Origin: Symsagittifera roscoffensis
Lineage: Eukaryota > Xenacoelomorpha > Acoela > Convolutidae
NCBI RefSeq assembly: GCF_963678635.1
Contig: NC_087069.1
Coordinates: forward strand, 11,468,986 to 11,532,985
Length of the DNA: 64,000 nt
Reading direction: 5' to 3'
The first letter of the stretch is position 1. Each line of letters begins with the position of its first letter. The notes under the pieces were generated by a model, which saw only the letters and a program-made list of their open reading frames with translations, was not told where the DNA came from and ran no database searches. Position numbers and translations under genes: made by a program. Of this stretch, positions 33,626 to 45,822 are shown one piece after another.

Positions 33626-34696
33626 TTGTTTGGACTTCCTGGCCGTTTTTATGTTTCCATTTTGTGTTCGAATTGAGAAACAAAAGCTTGCCAAAACTGA
33701 TCGCGCGACAAACTAGCTAGACTTATGTATAGAGCGCTGATTACCAAATGTTTTTTTTCAACCATATTTGTTTATTTATTGAAAAAATGAAAACTTTCAA
33801 CAAAAAGAGGCAAAAAAATTCATTAATTATGGTTAGAATAGAACGTACAAAATAGTATTCATTTGCTCCCTCATTTTTGACAGCCGCTGCATTTTGTTTT
33901 ACCTAATTTATTGTTTGCTGTATAATATTGTTGAATTTTGGCTAGGGTAAAAAAATTTTTTTCAGCAATTGTTTTCAGTAGTCAAGAAATTTCGAAAATA
34001 ATTTTCAAATCAGTGCAAAAGACTATGTAAAAAGAAAAATAAAATTGAAGTTTGAATAATTGATACTGCGATGCAGTCAATAATTACGAGTGAATTTTGT
34101 TTCTGCTATATAGAAGTGAATAGTTTTTCTTTTGAAAATGAAATATGCAATTGCTTTGAAATTATGATCTTGTTTGAAAAAACTGCTTGTTTTCGAAATA
34201 TATTGATTTTATGATTTCTGAACAAAGAAAAGTGCTCATAAATTAAAAGACTTTTTAAACAATAAATTCGTAGCGTTACCCTAAATCAATAGCGCTGCTC
34301 AGAGTAAATATTGCCAAAATAGGAAAGAAAGTCATAGCTTTGCAATTGCAGTTTTAAATCACAAATTATTTTTCCTACTTGGTTTTGTTTCTTTGATTAT
34401 GCAAAAGTTTATCTCGTCTGCGTTGCTGTTTTTTTTATTACCACGTGATCATGTTTTAAAATTTTTCGGGACTGTGCTGTTTTTCTGATTACAACTTTCA
34501 TGGAGATTAGCTTTACATAATGATTATAACTTTGGCATTGGACGATCTGCTATGATTTCGCAACTATGTTTTAAATTGATTGGGACTGTGTTCAGATCTT
34601 GCTGTTACGACTCTCGTAATGAAAGTAATGTAAAATTTGTACTCGAGGTGGTTTTTTTCTTTAGACAAATTTCGACTTTTTAACTTGCCGTCTTTT
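33626..34696. other. AT-rich sequence with no feature seen
   Basis: No supported gene, RNA or repeat. Confidence 0.45.
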
Positions 34697-34893
34697 AATC
34701 GGCCAAACTGTGCATTTTGGGAATTGCACGTGGATTCCGCAACAAGGACACTCCCTTTGTTCTTCTTTTATTCTTTCATTTGTTTGATCGAAACGAACAA
34801 AATTTAATTTCTTTAGAGACTTGTCTCTGAAATCTAGGAAGATACATACACAACATTGTGCACCTATCCGGTGCACAGTTTGGTCTCGTAATG
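34697..34893 (+). repeat. dispersed repeat, copy 1
   Basis: It shares GGCCAAACTGTGCATTTTG, TGGATTCCGCAACAAGGA, CTCCCTTTGTTCTTCTTTT and CGTAATGAAG, in order, with 37400-37581. The copies differ at many positions and by small indels. A short minus-strand frame with CPCCG is a by-product of the repeat. Confidence 0.7.
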
Positions 34894-35134
34894 AAGTTTC
34901 ATTAATGAGTGGAACTATCTTAAGTTCTTTTGTTTATTTCGATGTTTAGCTTTGTTTTAAAGATCAACTAAAACTTACCAAACTGAATGAAAACGAAATT
35001 TTTTTTTATGATTCACAAACTTAATTTTATTTTTGGATTTATTTCCTTGGTTTTGCGAAATTTTATCCCCGTCTGCGTTGCTGTTTAATAATTCCGCAGG
35101 ACCATGGTCAACAATTCTTCAGGACTTAAGCTCT

Positions 35135-35180
35135 TACAAGCACTTAGCATAGTGGTAAGCCGTTTAATTCGAGACCATCA
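35135..35180 (+). repeat. weak tRNA-derived SINE head
   Basis: TTAGCATAGTGGTAAG resembles a polymerase III A box, and AATTCGAGACC resembles a B box. The spacing is only about 24 bases, shorter than in a tRNA, and I see no tail or target duplication. Confidence 0.25.
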
Positions 35181-35358
35181 ACCATGAAATTGATCCTCCG
35201 CTATGGCAAGGATAGTGTGTAAAAACGAGCACTCACTTGACCTCTATCTTCAGGTATACCCTCTCTGGCTTCAGGTCTACCAATACTTTTTGGTTGAATA
35301 AATTGATTTTCCGAGCACTCTGAAAACACTATAAGGACCTTTTTTCTACAAACGATCT

Positions 35359-35865
35359 ATGCCTCAGGCAAATTTTTGGAAAGAAATTGGCTCAAAAGGG
35401 AGTTTGGAGCCCTTTAAAAAATGGCTAAAAATTGCGCGCTGTCCCTCGACTTTAGTTATATTCGAACCAAGAGCTTCTTTAGAAAAACTTTATTGTTGGT
35501 CTGTCAAAATTGTAGGGCGTAAACTTACACCAAAAGATGACACTTTTGAAAAGTTTGGCTTTAACCAGAATTTACGGGGGATTTGGGGGATTGTCTCAAA
35601 CTTAAATCTTCTCGAGAAATACTGTCTAAAATCCCAGAAAAAAATATGCATCCTTTTTCAACGTTTTTGTTCAAATGAACAAAATAACGTTTAAAGTGTT
35701 TGCCGCTCAAAACTAAGTCGTATTGAAATTGTTGTATCTGAATATATTGAAAAAAAAAACTACTTGAAGATGTATCAAAAATTCTTCTTACATTGCGTAC
35801 AAAGCTTTCCGTTTCCAGTAACCAAACTAGTTGCGCCGAGAAGAATTAGAAAAGTCAGTAAAAAA
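35359..35865. other. no supported gene
   Basis: A 111-codon frame (35359-35694) begins MPQANFWKEIGSKGS but has no recognisable motif, and no spliced context supports it. Confidence 0.35.
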
Positions 35866-35874
35866 AGTCTGGGA

Positions 35875-35925
35875 AGCGGTGGTGAAGTGGTTACGTCTCC
35901 GCTTCTCAATCGAAACCCCATCCAT
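35875..35925 (+). repeat. weak tRNA-like SINE head
   Basis: TGGTGAAGTGGTTACG fits an A box and CAATCGAAACCCC approximates a B box about 28 bases later. The inter-box spacing is too short for a tRNA, so this is a degraded SINE or chance. Confidence 0.3.
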
Positions 35926-37010
35926 GATCCGTACTCGTCGCATGAGGGTGAGGCAATATTACCCAGCCTAGAAAAAAACAAAAGAAATGCATGTAGTTCT
36001 TAAACAGGGGCACATAGCGGTTCGTAATGACGAGCTGTACAGCTCGTATATTGGCCTTTCCTCCCCCAAATAAATGGTCTGAAAAATGTAATTGACCAAT
36101 TTTTTTAAATTTTTTAAATTGAGAAAGCTGAAATATCTGCATGATTACTAAATTAAAACAAATAGATTCCCCAAAATTGTTCCAATTTTTTGCAAGTTTT
36201 CTAAGCAGATTTTGTTTTGCAGAAAGCAAAACAGCTCACAAACAGTATAAGCTAAAGCTATCGTTTATGAAGTTTTTTTGCTCTCTCTGGATTTTTAAAA
36301 ATTGAGTAATGTTTGTTCAGATATTTCAGCTTGACATTTTGTATAAAAAAAATTGGCTTCGATTGAAAACATATCAATATTTGATTCAATAACAAAAAAG
36401 AATTATCTAACCGGTTTTTTATTTCGAAACCACAGACGTTGACTATGCGAAAATAACTACTTGATTGCTGCATGGCGTATAAGGATACTAGGTGAGTAAT
36501 TTGAATATTTCGGTTAAATTGAACATATGTTTACCAATCGATTGAACTTTCTTATGAATACTTCTCGAAAAACCAACATTTGCTTTGACCGAGTCAACAG
36601 CAAATCACTCTTTCAAATGCAATAGTTGACGAAAAACAACAGGACTGATTATCAAGGAACCCTTACACTTTTTTGATGACATAATTCATAAAACTCAATC
36701 TAAATCTTCATTAAGGACCGAAAAACAACATTTAGTAAAAAAAATTAGTTTTAGTTTTCGTCATCATCATGAAAAAAAGAGAAAAAAATCAAAAAAGAAA
36801 AAACAAAGAAAATTCTGGAAACTTCAGCTGTTTCTACTTCTTCCAAAAAAAAATTATTCGCTTTGTAAATATGTTCAAACTCAAATATTTTTAATGAAGT
36901 CAAATTGATCTTCAGCTTAAGCGTTAAGCCAACGATGAGATTATCTAATTCACGAAAACAAAGTTATGCAACCAAATACTGCAAAGACACTAGTGCAATG
37001 GTTATAGAGG

Positions 37011-37080
37011 ACCCGTTCATCAAAATCATAAATTGTACAATAAATTGGACCGGCTCATCAAAATCATAAATTGTACAATA
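37011..37080. repeat. 36-bp tandem duplication
   Basis: TTCATCAAAATCATAAATTG with ACAAT and its near-identical copy CTCATCAAAATCATAAATTG with ACAAT lie 36 bp apart. Confidence 0.75.
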
Positions 37081-37262
37081 TCAAAACTTTAAACTTAAAA
37101 TTGAACACAATGAAAACAAAAAAAAATTGAAAAGACTCATTTGGCTACTTGTACTCTAAATCAAACTTAATTGATCATTGATTAATTCAACGAGTATCTG
37201 ATGTTTATGCAGATGATAGAAATTAGAAAACAAAAAAAATGGAAGATCCCCCAAACTGGAAA

Positions 37263-37581
37263 TCACCACGAAGCCAGATTTCGCACTGGATAGGCGCACA
37301 AGTTTGTGTCTTTATGTCTCTAGAACCTGAGACAAAAATTTAAACATGTTATATATTGGTTCTAACAGTTCACAAAAAACGCAGTCTCAATACGAGGCCA
37401 AACTGTGCATTTTGTGAAATGGATTCCGCAACAAGGATGCTCCCTTTGTTCTTCTTTTGTTCTTTCAATTTCTTTAATCGTTCCGACAAAAATTTAACAT
37501 ATTTAAAGACTTATCTCTGGAACCCAGGAACGTACAGACACAAAATTGTGCGCCCATCTAGGGGCTTCGTTGACTTCGTAA
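37263..37581. repeat. dispersed repeat, copy 2, with inverted partial copy
   Basis: 37400-37581 is a direct copy of 34697-34893. Just upstream, 37263-37342 matches the right part of the same repeat in inverted orientation (TGGATAGGCGCACAAGTTTGTG against CACAAAATTGTGCGCCCATC). The block can therefore fold back, as a foldback element or two head-to-head partial copies would. Confidence 0.6.
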
Positions 37582-39769
37582 TGAAGAGCAAAAAACAGCA
37601 AACAAAAACAATTTTTGAGAAGATGACCCATTATTTGAAAAAGAGCGACAAAATTGAAAAAGAAGTGAATGGAGAAACAAATTCAGACTGTTTTGTTTAA
37701 AAAAAATTTAATTGAAGTTGGTTAAAAGTCAGAGATATAAAAAAAACACATCGAGGTGCTTAAATTGAGATTATCTCGCTTTCAATCTAAATTGACATAA
37801 AGTTAACAAAAGAAATGAAACAAAGTATGCTTCAGTTCTGTGGACTTTGTCATCAAATAGACAAGTACTTATTCTCACCAACAAATATTTAGCGTATACT
37901 CAGCCTGATATGCTATTCGCAAAATTTGTAATCGCTAATGTTGCCTTATCAGTAACACAAATGGTTGAAATAAAAGTCAATGGTGTCATCAGAATCATTT
38001 TGCAAAATGATTATAAGTTTATTAATAGTTTTATTACAAATTTTTTGCATACAATCTTTTTGAAAATTTGTTATAAAATATAAAAATAAAACAAAACTGA
38101 CAAATTTCATGACATGGAAAAGACGTTAATGTAGCTCAATTAGACAAAAATCAAAACTTTGCTAGAATTGTACCACTATAACTGTTGCCGCAGAAGTCAA
38201 TGCACATGGTTATTTCGTTTTCCAAGTTACATGAAGCTATCAGAACAGCGGTCACGGGATAAATTAACCATATCAGATTTGAATTGCTTGAGATTTTTGA
38301 AAGACAGGGACAATCATTTTTTTAAATTATGATTCTCGGTCGGAAAATTTTTTGAAAAAGGAAACAGAAAATAGTGCTGTTGTTTTTAATTAGATTCTTA
38401 GATCTTGATCAATATTAGTTAACAAGGGTAACAAACTGAGATTATGCATTGCAAAAACAAATCAGTCTCACTACTGACTTGATGAGCCTAAAAATAGGAT
38501 CTTGCAGTCCTAAAACGTCCTTTCAATCAAAAGAATTGTCAACAATTATATGGTGGCCCTGAAAAAGCCTCTGAAAAATTAGAGAGTCTAAGCACGAAGC
38601 TAAAATCAGTACTTGTTTTGTATTTTTTTCCGAGTTAAATTATCAATCGTATTATTGAATGGAACTTTTCTTCATGATCCATCTAACTAACAACCCACTT
38701 ATTTGTAAGTGCTGAAATTACTTGTAGATTCAGCACCAAAGAGATTTGAACTCAACTTAGAACTTAGTTGCCTCTCCGAGAGACCTACTCGCAATCAACC
38801 AGTATATCCTAGATCTATTGAGACTAAAAGGACTAAAAGAGACTAGCAGATATAAGAGTAAGATTAAGACCGGTATTAGACTAAGAAGTTGCACGAATCT
38901 ATCCGGCCGGAAATAAGATAGCGTGACGAGCAGACGGTGTACCCTATCTGAAATTACTCTTTGAGTTAACCGAAGAACCAAACTCACAACCAAGATTACC
39001 AATGACGGAAATTAAAACTTTCAACAACAGCTATTTTTGAAGCTTAAACCAAAAAACTCAGCAAAATGCTTTTCGACAAAAATGTTTCCTCGAGATTGCT
39101 CTAAATTCAACATTCAGAAAAATTTTGAAACTGTTTTCAATCTGAAAGTTGTGCTTTAGTGGTTAGTTTTGAGAAGTGTTTCTTGAGTGGGTCAACCTTG
39201 AAGTGACTTGGAGGGTCAGCTCTGATTAAATGATTTTCTTCAGCATGAGAATTTGCTGAAAATGAACGTTGTATATAGGTCAATCTTTTTTTTAGAAGCC
39301 AAAATTTAATTCCCATATCAAAAGAAATTGGTTTCGAATGATGCAAAGAAAAGTTTTTGTTTTCGGTTTTTGAGCTTGAATGACACTTCCTAGGGTCTGA
39401 ATTTTCTTGGTTGCACGTGGATTTCAATGCGAATAAGTTGAAAGATAGATGTCAAATGTCAAATTGGCAGATAAAGCTCGACCTCATTTTGCAGTTTAAT
39501 TTATCAAGAAGAAGTGGTGTGATGGTTCCTAATCATGAAGCTTCCAAGCGCTAGTAATGTGTCGTATAACAGGGGGCTAAAGCGGTCGTCTATGGTTATC
39601 GGCAAGGCTGATGTGGGCTGAGGCTCGCCTTTTTTTGCATTGAATTTTCGTTATCTGATTCAATGCAATAGTCTAGACTTACATATTTTAGTAGAATTGC
39701 TGTTTTGACAAAATTTTCTCTCCAAAATGATTCGCTACTGTTGAGGTTTTTTTGACTGACTGTTTAGGG
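37582..39769. other. mostly featureless; one GC-richer unassigned patch
   Basis: 38690-39000 is less AT-rich and starts with the inverted word GTGCTGAA...TTCAGCAC (38709-38736). It has no coding signal that I trust and could be a solo LTR or SINE-like piece. The rest shows nothing. Confidence 0.35.
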
Positions 39770-40151
39770 CTATTGGGATTGAAAAGAAGGCATGCTGGCA
39801 TTCGCTATCCCGAGGAGAAATTGATTTGAATCCTGAGCGTCTGTTTCTGCTTTAAACCGGTGACCTATAACTGTGTTGTAGTCATGTTCTGGTTGCTGAA
39901 GCTGTAGCCGGTTGATCGTTGCAACCAAATCAAAACTTGTCTGAGGAACCTGTTGCTGAGCATCTTGGTTTTCTCAAGAGTTTTGGCCATCTATTCTCTG
40001 CAATGCTGAACTCCGGGCTGTTCTCGGACACTGTTGATATTTTACTAGAATCCTGATCCGGTATTGGCTGTTTTTGCGCTATATTAGGTATTTGGAGGAT
40101 TCGAGGTGTAGTCAATATAACATCAGTATTCTGCTGTTGAGGCGTTGTCTG
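39770..40151 (-). pseudogene. broken Gln-rich coding remnant
   Basis: On the minus strand, one frame from 40151 reads TTPQQQNTDVILTTPRILQI and continues to SENSPEFSIAE. Another frame, starting after a stop at 39976-39974, reads ENQDAQQQVPQTSFDLVATI, continues LQLQQPEHDY, and ends SMPSFQSQ at a stop (39772-39770). Both have the same Gln/Pro/Asn-rich, protein-like composition, which strongly suggests one former coding region with a frameshift and an in-frame stop. The upstream edge, CTAACAG just before ACAACGCC, could be a splice acceptor. I do not recognise the protein; a transcription-factor activation domain or a low-complexity gag are possibilities. Confidence 0.45.
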
Positions 40152-43087
40152 TTAGTTTTTTGTAGCAATTGTCTGAAGTCATTCATCCAAAAGCCTGGTA
40201 GTAGAAACTTTGACAGTTTGATTTTTTTTTCGAAGCAGATGCAAACTTAACGCCTTTTTACCAAATTTGAGTTCTTGCTGATACAAAATCTAAAATTGTT
40301 TTTATTCCGATCATTTGAAAATTGGGGAGTAACTGTATCCAGGTGTTTTTTTTTAAGTTTTTTTCTTTTTGTTTGTTAACCACGAATACGCTCACAAATA
40401 ATCATCCAAAAAAGTTGAATGACTACAATTTTTAAACCCATAACAGTCATGATTCGAAAAACATTACACAATTTCAAAAAAAACTTCCCAGAATTGAGGA
40501 AACCGGTTTAAAAGTTATGATATTTTGTCTTAACTCGAGCGAAAAAAGAGAGCGAATAAGCCCACACTAGCTTTTTTGATTGGATAAAACGCTTACAAAA
40601 TCTTGTTTTAAAACGTTAAACTTTAGTCTTAATCAAGTAAAGTTTGTTTTTTGAGTATTTTTGCCCATTTCTGAAAAAAAATGCAAAAAAAAACATAAAC
40701 AATTCGTGATGTGAAACTTATATTTGGAATTTTTGTTTACCAAAATATTTTTCTGCAACGTTTTTTAATTAATATTCAACTATGACTGTCGAATATGCCT
40801 TATTTTTATATTTTTGTTCAGTTCCTTTTATCACACCACGCGTAAAAAAGGACACTAATTTGAAAAATCTTTCTTCCATTAATTTTTGTACCCGGCTTTG
40901 CTTATTTTTGTTTTATTTTTGCTCACAACAACTGCTCAATGAAAGTCCATTCACTAAATTTGAAGACGAAACTGCATTGATGCCAGCTAGGTCATAGGGT
41001 AAAGCTTAAGGTGGATTTTTGGCGCCTTAGGTGAGTTCCAAGTAGAAAACGAACCGTGCAAAAGGGTAGCTCTTGTGTTTTCTCTTTCAGGTTGATGAGT
41101 ATTTGAATTGTTTGATAGCACGTGGATTTCAATAAATTTACTTTTTCTTGAGTTTTACACTGATTTGATTTAGTTTTAATTATTTGTCACGAGTTTCGTG
41201 ATTACTTTCAAAATGTTGAAGGCGTTTAAGATGGGTGCTAGTTGTCAATTACGCAGATATTAACCTAAACCCAGCCATGCAAATTAATTTTCCTTGTGAT
41301 AATTATGATAGCTCTCATTCTGATAATTATTTAAACTTAAGTTTTATTATTTGTTTTTTTAAATTATAACTGAAAAATCTAGGTTTCTTTTACAAAGTTT
41401 TTATCGAAGAAAATTGTTTGTTTTTTTTTCTCTGGAGAAACCGATTGATGATAAAAATTTCTAGCTGTCAATCACATGGTTTGATGGAGGTTTTAATAGG
41501 CTGTAAGGTTTAAAACAAAATCTTCAGTACATCGATGAGCTCCTCAGTTTTTGAGATGAAATTTGAACTGACCTCTTTAAAATTTCAGTTTGGTTTTCGT
41601 TTTCAACAATTTATACTTGTTTAAAGTACCTGATACCTAAAAAGATGAAATATAAAAAAAATTCTTTTCCTTAAACAAAACGCTTAACAATTATTCTGAT
41701 CATAGCTGTAGTTTTTCGGAAATTTTTGGTATTTCGGTAGTTTTTTCATATCTGCTTTATATGAATTTACTTGAAAAGTTAGTCTCATTAACTTTTGCTG
41801 AAGTTCCCTGTCCTGGCATGAAACCTATAGGTCTTTTTCAAACAATTAAGAAGAAATTTTCAAGCATTACTCAATTTTTCTCGGAAACTGAAGTTCTCAT
41901 TTTTTGTTTCTTTTTTACTGAATTTAATATTTTCATTATGAGTTATTTTCCATTAGAAAGAAATGCTAGCAACCTGACTTTTCATCTAGAAAAAAAGAAA
42001 AATACTCAACAAAAATCGCGCATTGATACTTCCAATATTGTGTATAAAGTTTTTACTGTTGGATGAACAATCAGTTTTTTTGCCCAATAGAAACTTGGGC
42101 TTCGAATAAAAAAATACCATTCTTCTTCTAACACTAATCAAACTATATTACTACCAATTTTGCTTTCCGGAGTTAACTTTGCAAAAAAAAAACGTTATTT
42201 TGTTACTGTTTAGGAACATATATAAATATAGTCCAAACATATCGTCAATGCTTTTTTCAGCGTAACTCAACCCCAAAATACTTAAAGTTGGTTCTCTGGT
42301 AACCCTTTTGGTTCTCTGGTAACAGTCAAAAATAAACAAAATTACCACAAAAAAAAGCGATTCCTATCACAATCAATAAGTCATACCTTTAATCGCTTAT
42401 ATTATTAATTTTGAAAAGTCTTACTGAAAAAGTCATGTTTCATCTGCGGGCGTTCTACTCAAAACTAGCAAATACATTGACGCAAAGACACTTTAGGTAA
42501 AGTAACAAAAAGTGAACATCTGGGTCGGCTAGGTTTGAATACCCGTTACCCCTAAATTCGCTACTTGTTTGGACTTCAAAAACAAATTTCAAAACAACAC
42601 TCTACTTAGAAAAAGTAACTTAAACTTTTATTATTTCAGAAAAATCACTTTGAAAAACAATAAAAACAGTTCTTAGAAGAAAAAAAACGTATGAAATTAG
42701 CATGATTGGAACTCAAAAAAAATGAAAACTGGGGCTGGGGTGGCTCTAAGGTTTTCACTACTTAGGCTGAAAAGACTACAATGTGAAAGACCACAAATCA
42801 ATCCCAATTTTAGTCTCTTTCAGCCTCGATGCTGCTTCGATTAAGCTGAACTTCGGAAAAAAAAGATCCGTGGTCCTGCTTGTGAGTGGTATGAATTAAT
42901 GCCGCAATTAAAAAATTTATCTCAATCACCTGAAATCACAGAGAAAATGCGATAAATTATTGTTTAATTCAATTCACTGAAGCTTTCAAGTCTATAACCG
43001 AAACCCACGGAAGAGGTTTTAAACCAATTTTCTTTCAGTTAGTATTTTTTCTGATCTGCACGTCTCAAGTGTATTCCAAGTGGTTTT
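40152..43087. other. AT-rich intergenic sequence
   Basis: No supported feature. A frame ending LNESPFTKFEDETALMPARS at 40997 looks somewhat protein-like but has no visible splice context. Near 42300 a 16-bp word, TTTTGGTTCTCTGGTAAC, is nearly duplicated in tandem. Confidence 0.4.
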
Positions 43088-44106
43088 TTATTTTTGTTGG
43101 GAGTTAACTCTCTGGTTGAGCTGATTGACAAAATCCCTGGCCTCTTCTGGGGTGGAAAACATTTGACTCAGTTCTTCTGGGTGATTAGTCGCCAAGTTTT
43201 GAAACTCTTCCAAACTCATGTTCTCAAGATCTGAAATCAAAAAAAAAAATAACTTTAGAAAAAGTCTCTAAATAGATTTAAAATTGTACGAAGTTAAAAA
43301 AAATAGTCCTGAAATAACATTGAACTCTCAGTAATAAGAATAGTAAAAAAAGTGTATTTGGAGGTTAACTCTCATAAACTTTGGTCATAAAACCAAAATA
43401 TTTAGACCTCGTTAGAAATATTTTGTTCTCCTTACTAACATTTTTCTGTTTATTTATTTATTTTTCATAATCTTAACCAGTGGGGCTTTTTGATGCTCTC
43501 ACATTTGACCCACAACGGAGTTTACTTTGAGTTGGTCAAAATTGGCTGCAAAAAGAAATCGGAACCTTCGCCAAAATCGTCATTCAGTGCTAACATAATT
43601 GCGAGATGTCTTTTTTCATTAATTGAATGAAGTTGTCATTGGGCTCTTGTATTTTTAAGGATTGACATGAGACTGAAACCAATGCTATTCAGAGTTTTTT
43701 TTGCGATGTCGCGGAATCAGCACAACTTTCCGTATCAGATTTTATGTAACTTGATTGGATTTTCGGGAATAATTTCACAATGAGTTTGTCACTTTGGTTT
43801 GAAAGCTAGACTTAAGTATATACGTTTGGTTTTGACACCAATGGTCAGATGAGAGTCAGACAGCTCTTGATATGAAAACTCCTGGTTTTTTGGTGTTTTT
43901 CCTGGTCGGAACTCTTTTTTACTGTTTTGAATCGTTGTATAAATAATAATTGAGGCTGTTCTCTTCTTGAAAACGAAATTATCTCTTAATTAGTATTGTG
44001 ATGAATTTTACTAACCTGCCGATCGTATAGCTCTACTCGATTCATCCTGGCACCAATAACAAGCGAAGGTAATCAGAAGAACAGTCAGGGCACTTGTTCG
44101 AAACAT
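43088..44106 (-). CDS. small secreted protein, 77 aa, 2 exons
   Basis: Exon 1 (44106-44016) encodes MFRTSALTVLLITFACYWCQ and DESSRAIRSA and ends in one base of a split codon before GTTAGT. Exon 2 (43230-43088) follows TGATTTCAG. Its first two bases complete an Asp codon, and it continues LENMSLEEFQNLATNHPEEL, then SQMFSTPEEARDFVNQLNQR, ending VNSQQK and TAA. The intron is 785 bp. The first 18 or so residues form a signal peptide. The mature part is acidic, helix-prone and lacks Cys after the signal region, and RAIR before SADL could be a processing site. I do not recognise the family; a propeptide or neuropeptide-like precursor is only a guess. AATAAA overlaps the stop codon. Confidence 0.8.
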
Positions 44107-44220
44107 TTTGTCACTAAGTTACCTGAACGCAAACATATCTGATTGACTTGTTGTTACAAAATTAATGATTCTGTTTTGCGTCAAAATTTAAAGGGCCAAT
44201 TGATTCCGAGGACTGAGTTT

Positions 44221-44228
44221 TATTTATA
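44221..44228 (-). promoter_or_regulatory. candidate TATA box of the 77-aa secreted-protein gene
   Basis: On the minus strand, TATAAATA lies about 115 bases upstream of the start codon and would place transcription start near 44195. It is a good consensus match, but AT-rich background makes chance matches common. Confidence 0.4.
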
Positions 44229-45375
44229 GAAAAACTCCCACATCTTTATTTGTTGTTTAAAACGTTGAGTAAATTTTATTTCAGTTTTCCCTTATTACCT
44301 CTTTGATTATTTAAACATCATTAAAATATAAAACGATTATTGAACTCAACAGTTGTATATCTGATATTTTTTCATATTGAGACTTGGACGTTCAAAGTTT
44401 CAACTGTTCGTTGAAAAAAAAATTCAAAAACACCTTAACTAAAAGGTTTCAACTCACCTTTCTTACTTAACTTTTTTTTTCAGATATTTAGTTTACTTAT
44501 CTCAGAAGATATTGATATCGGTTGCGAGAAAATGAATTTCTTCAGTCAATTATAATAAAATAATTTAATATAAAAGCTTCTTTATACTTAGAAGCAGATG
44601 ATAAAAATGGGAAGAAAATAATTGAAAGGGAGGGAGAAAACGATTCAACGAGCAATTTGTAATTACTTTTTCGTTTAATTATACCATATGCTCTTCGTTT
44701 TCAGTTGGTTGAACTTTTTGATAACAAACTCGTGAACAATTCACATCTGGAGTGCAAGGAATCGACATCAATTCGTACTTTGTTAAAGTAAGATTGAACG
44801 ACAATATTAGATGTGAAAAATTTCCTTAAATTTCAGCAAACTTTCAAACTTCGTTTAATGTTTCGACAAAAGTTTGTTCTAAGCAACAAATCTTTGATCT
44901 CAAATTTAGTTTACTGTCATGGAAATAAAACAAAAATTAAAAAATGAGGAAAAACCTGCCATCAGATATATTAGTGATCTCTTATAACTGTCATCGAACT
45001 TTTATTCGGCTTGAGAAATTCTGAAGGAAATCTTGTTTTTCTGACAAAATATAACGTTTTTCCGAAAACGAAAGTCTTTAAAGATGAGTGCTCAGCATTT
45101 GTTAAGGCATAAAATCTTTGAAACTAACTTCTAAATTTTGCTTTCAAAGTTTTAAAAGCAATCAACCGAAAAAATTGACTGTTGAAATGAATTATCTCTT
45201 TGATAATTTACACGTCCTGACAAGTCAGAATTTAAAAAAATCTGAACGTCGTTGTTCTGAATGCAAACCAATTAGGTTGTTTCTTGTAGTCTGTTTAGTT
45301 CAGAGACAAAGAGAATTTAAAAAAACTTGAGATAAAAATCGAGCCTTCAACTGTGATTTAGTTTGCAAAGAGATG
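44229..45375. other. AT-rich sequence with no feature seen
   Basis: No gene, RNA or repeat is supported before the gypsy element begins. Confidence 0.45.
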
Positions 45376-45379
45376 GTAG

Positions 45380-45632
45380 TATTAAAGTCGTAAGTTTGGA
45401 AATTCAAAAAGGTTGTTAATAAGTTGTATTGTAGACAATTTGTTAGGCATCAAATCGAAATATCACTGCACTCTCTTATTTCAGATCGCATCGGACATTA
45501 GAGATTGCAAGGTCAAAGCCACCAGGTCCCCAGACAGAAAGAAGAATTGATAGCACTTACATAAACTCAAACTGGTGGCTATATAAAAGAATTGATAGTA
45601 CTTAGATAAACTCAAAACTGGTCCCTATCTTA
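45380..45632 (-). repeat. gypsy-type 3' LTR
   Basis: This 253-bp LTR matches 60876-61145 throughout (for example TTGTATTGTAGACAA, TCAGATCGCATCGGACATTA, ATTGCAAGGTCAAAGCC). Its ends have mutated from TG...CA to TA...TA. No clear polypurine tract lies next to its inner edge. A purine-rich minus-strand stretch at 45779-45805 is too far away unless the LTR boundary differs. Confidence 0.82.
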
Positions 45633-45822
45633 TTCGGGCATCCACAAATAAATTTTAGAGCGTAGATATAAAATTTATCGACTCTTTGTTACGATTTGGT
45701 AGTGTATAAAGTACTAGTTAAGTTTTAGTTTATGTTGAGTTTTCTCACCCGCCAAACCTCTCTTAAGGTTTATTTTTCTCCTTTTTTTCCTTTTCTTTTT
45801 TTTGCTCTTCGTGTCGGTTTTC

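Noticed and set aside
34661-34876. Minus-strand frame with a CPCCG-like Cys pair
   Set aside because: It lies within a dispersed repeat whose second copy does not keep the frame.
35359-35694. 111-codon open frame MPQANFWKEIGSKGS
   Set aside because: It has no motif, no signal peptide and no splice context. A frame of this length is plausible by chance in 64 kb.
42528-42552. GGTTTGAATACCC, resembling a tRNA B box
   Set aside because: No A box is found at the right distance and no cloverleaf can be formed.
45779-45805. Purine-rich minus-strand stretch as the gypsy polypurine tract
   Set aside because: It lies about 150 bp from the LTR edge defined by the right-hand LTR and the GTAG duplication. 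It would fit only if the 3' LTR were longer than its partner.
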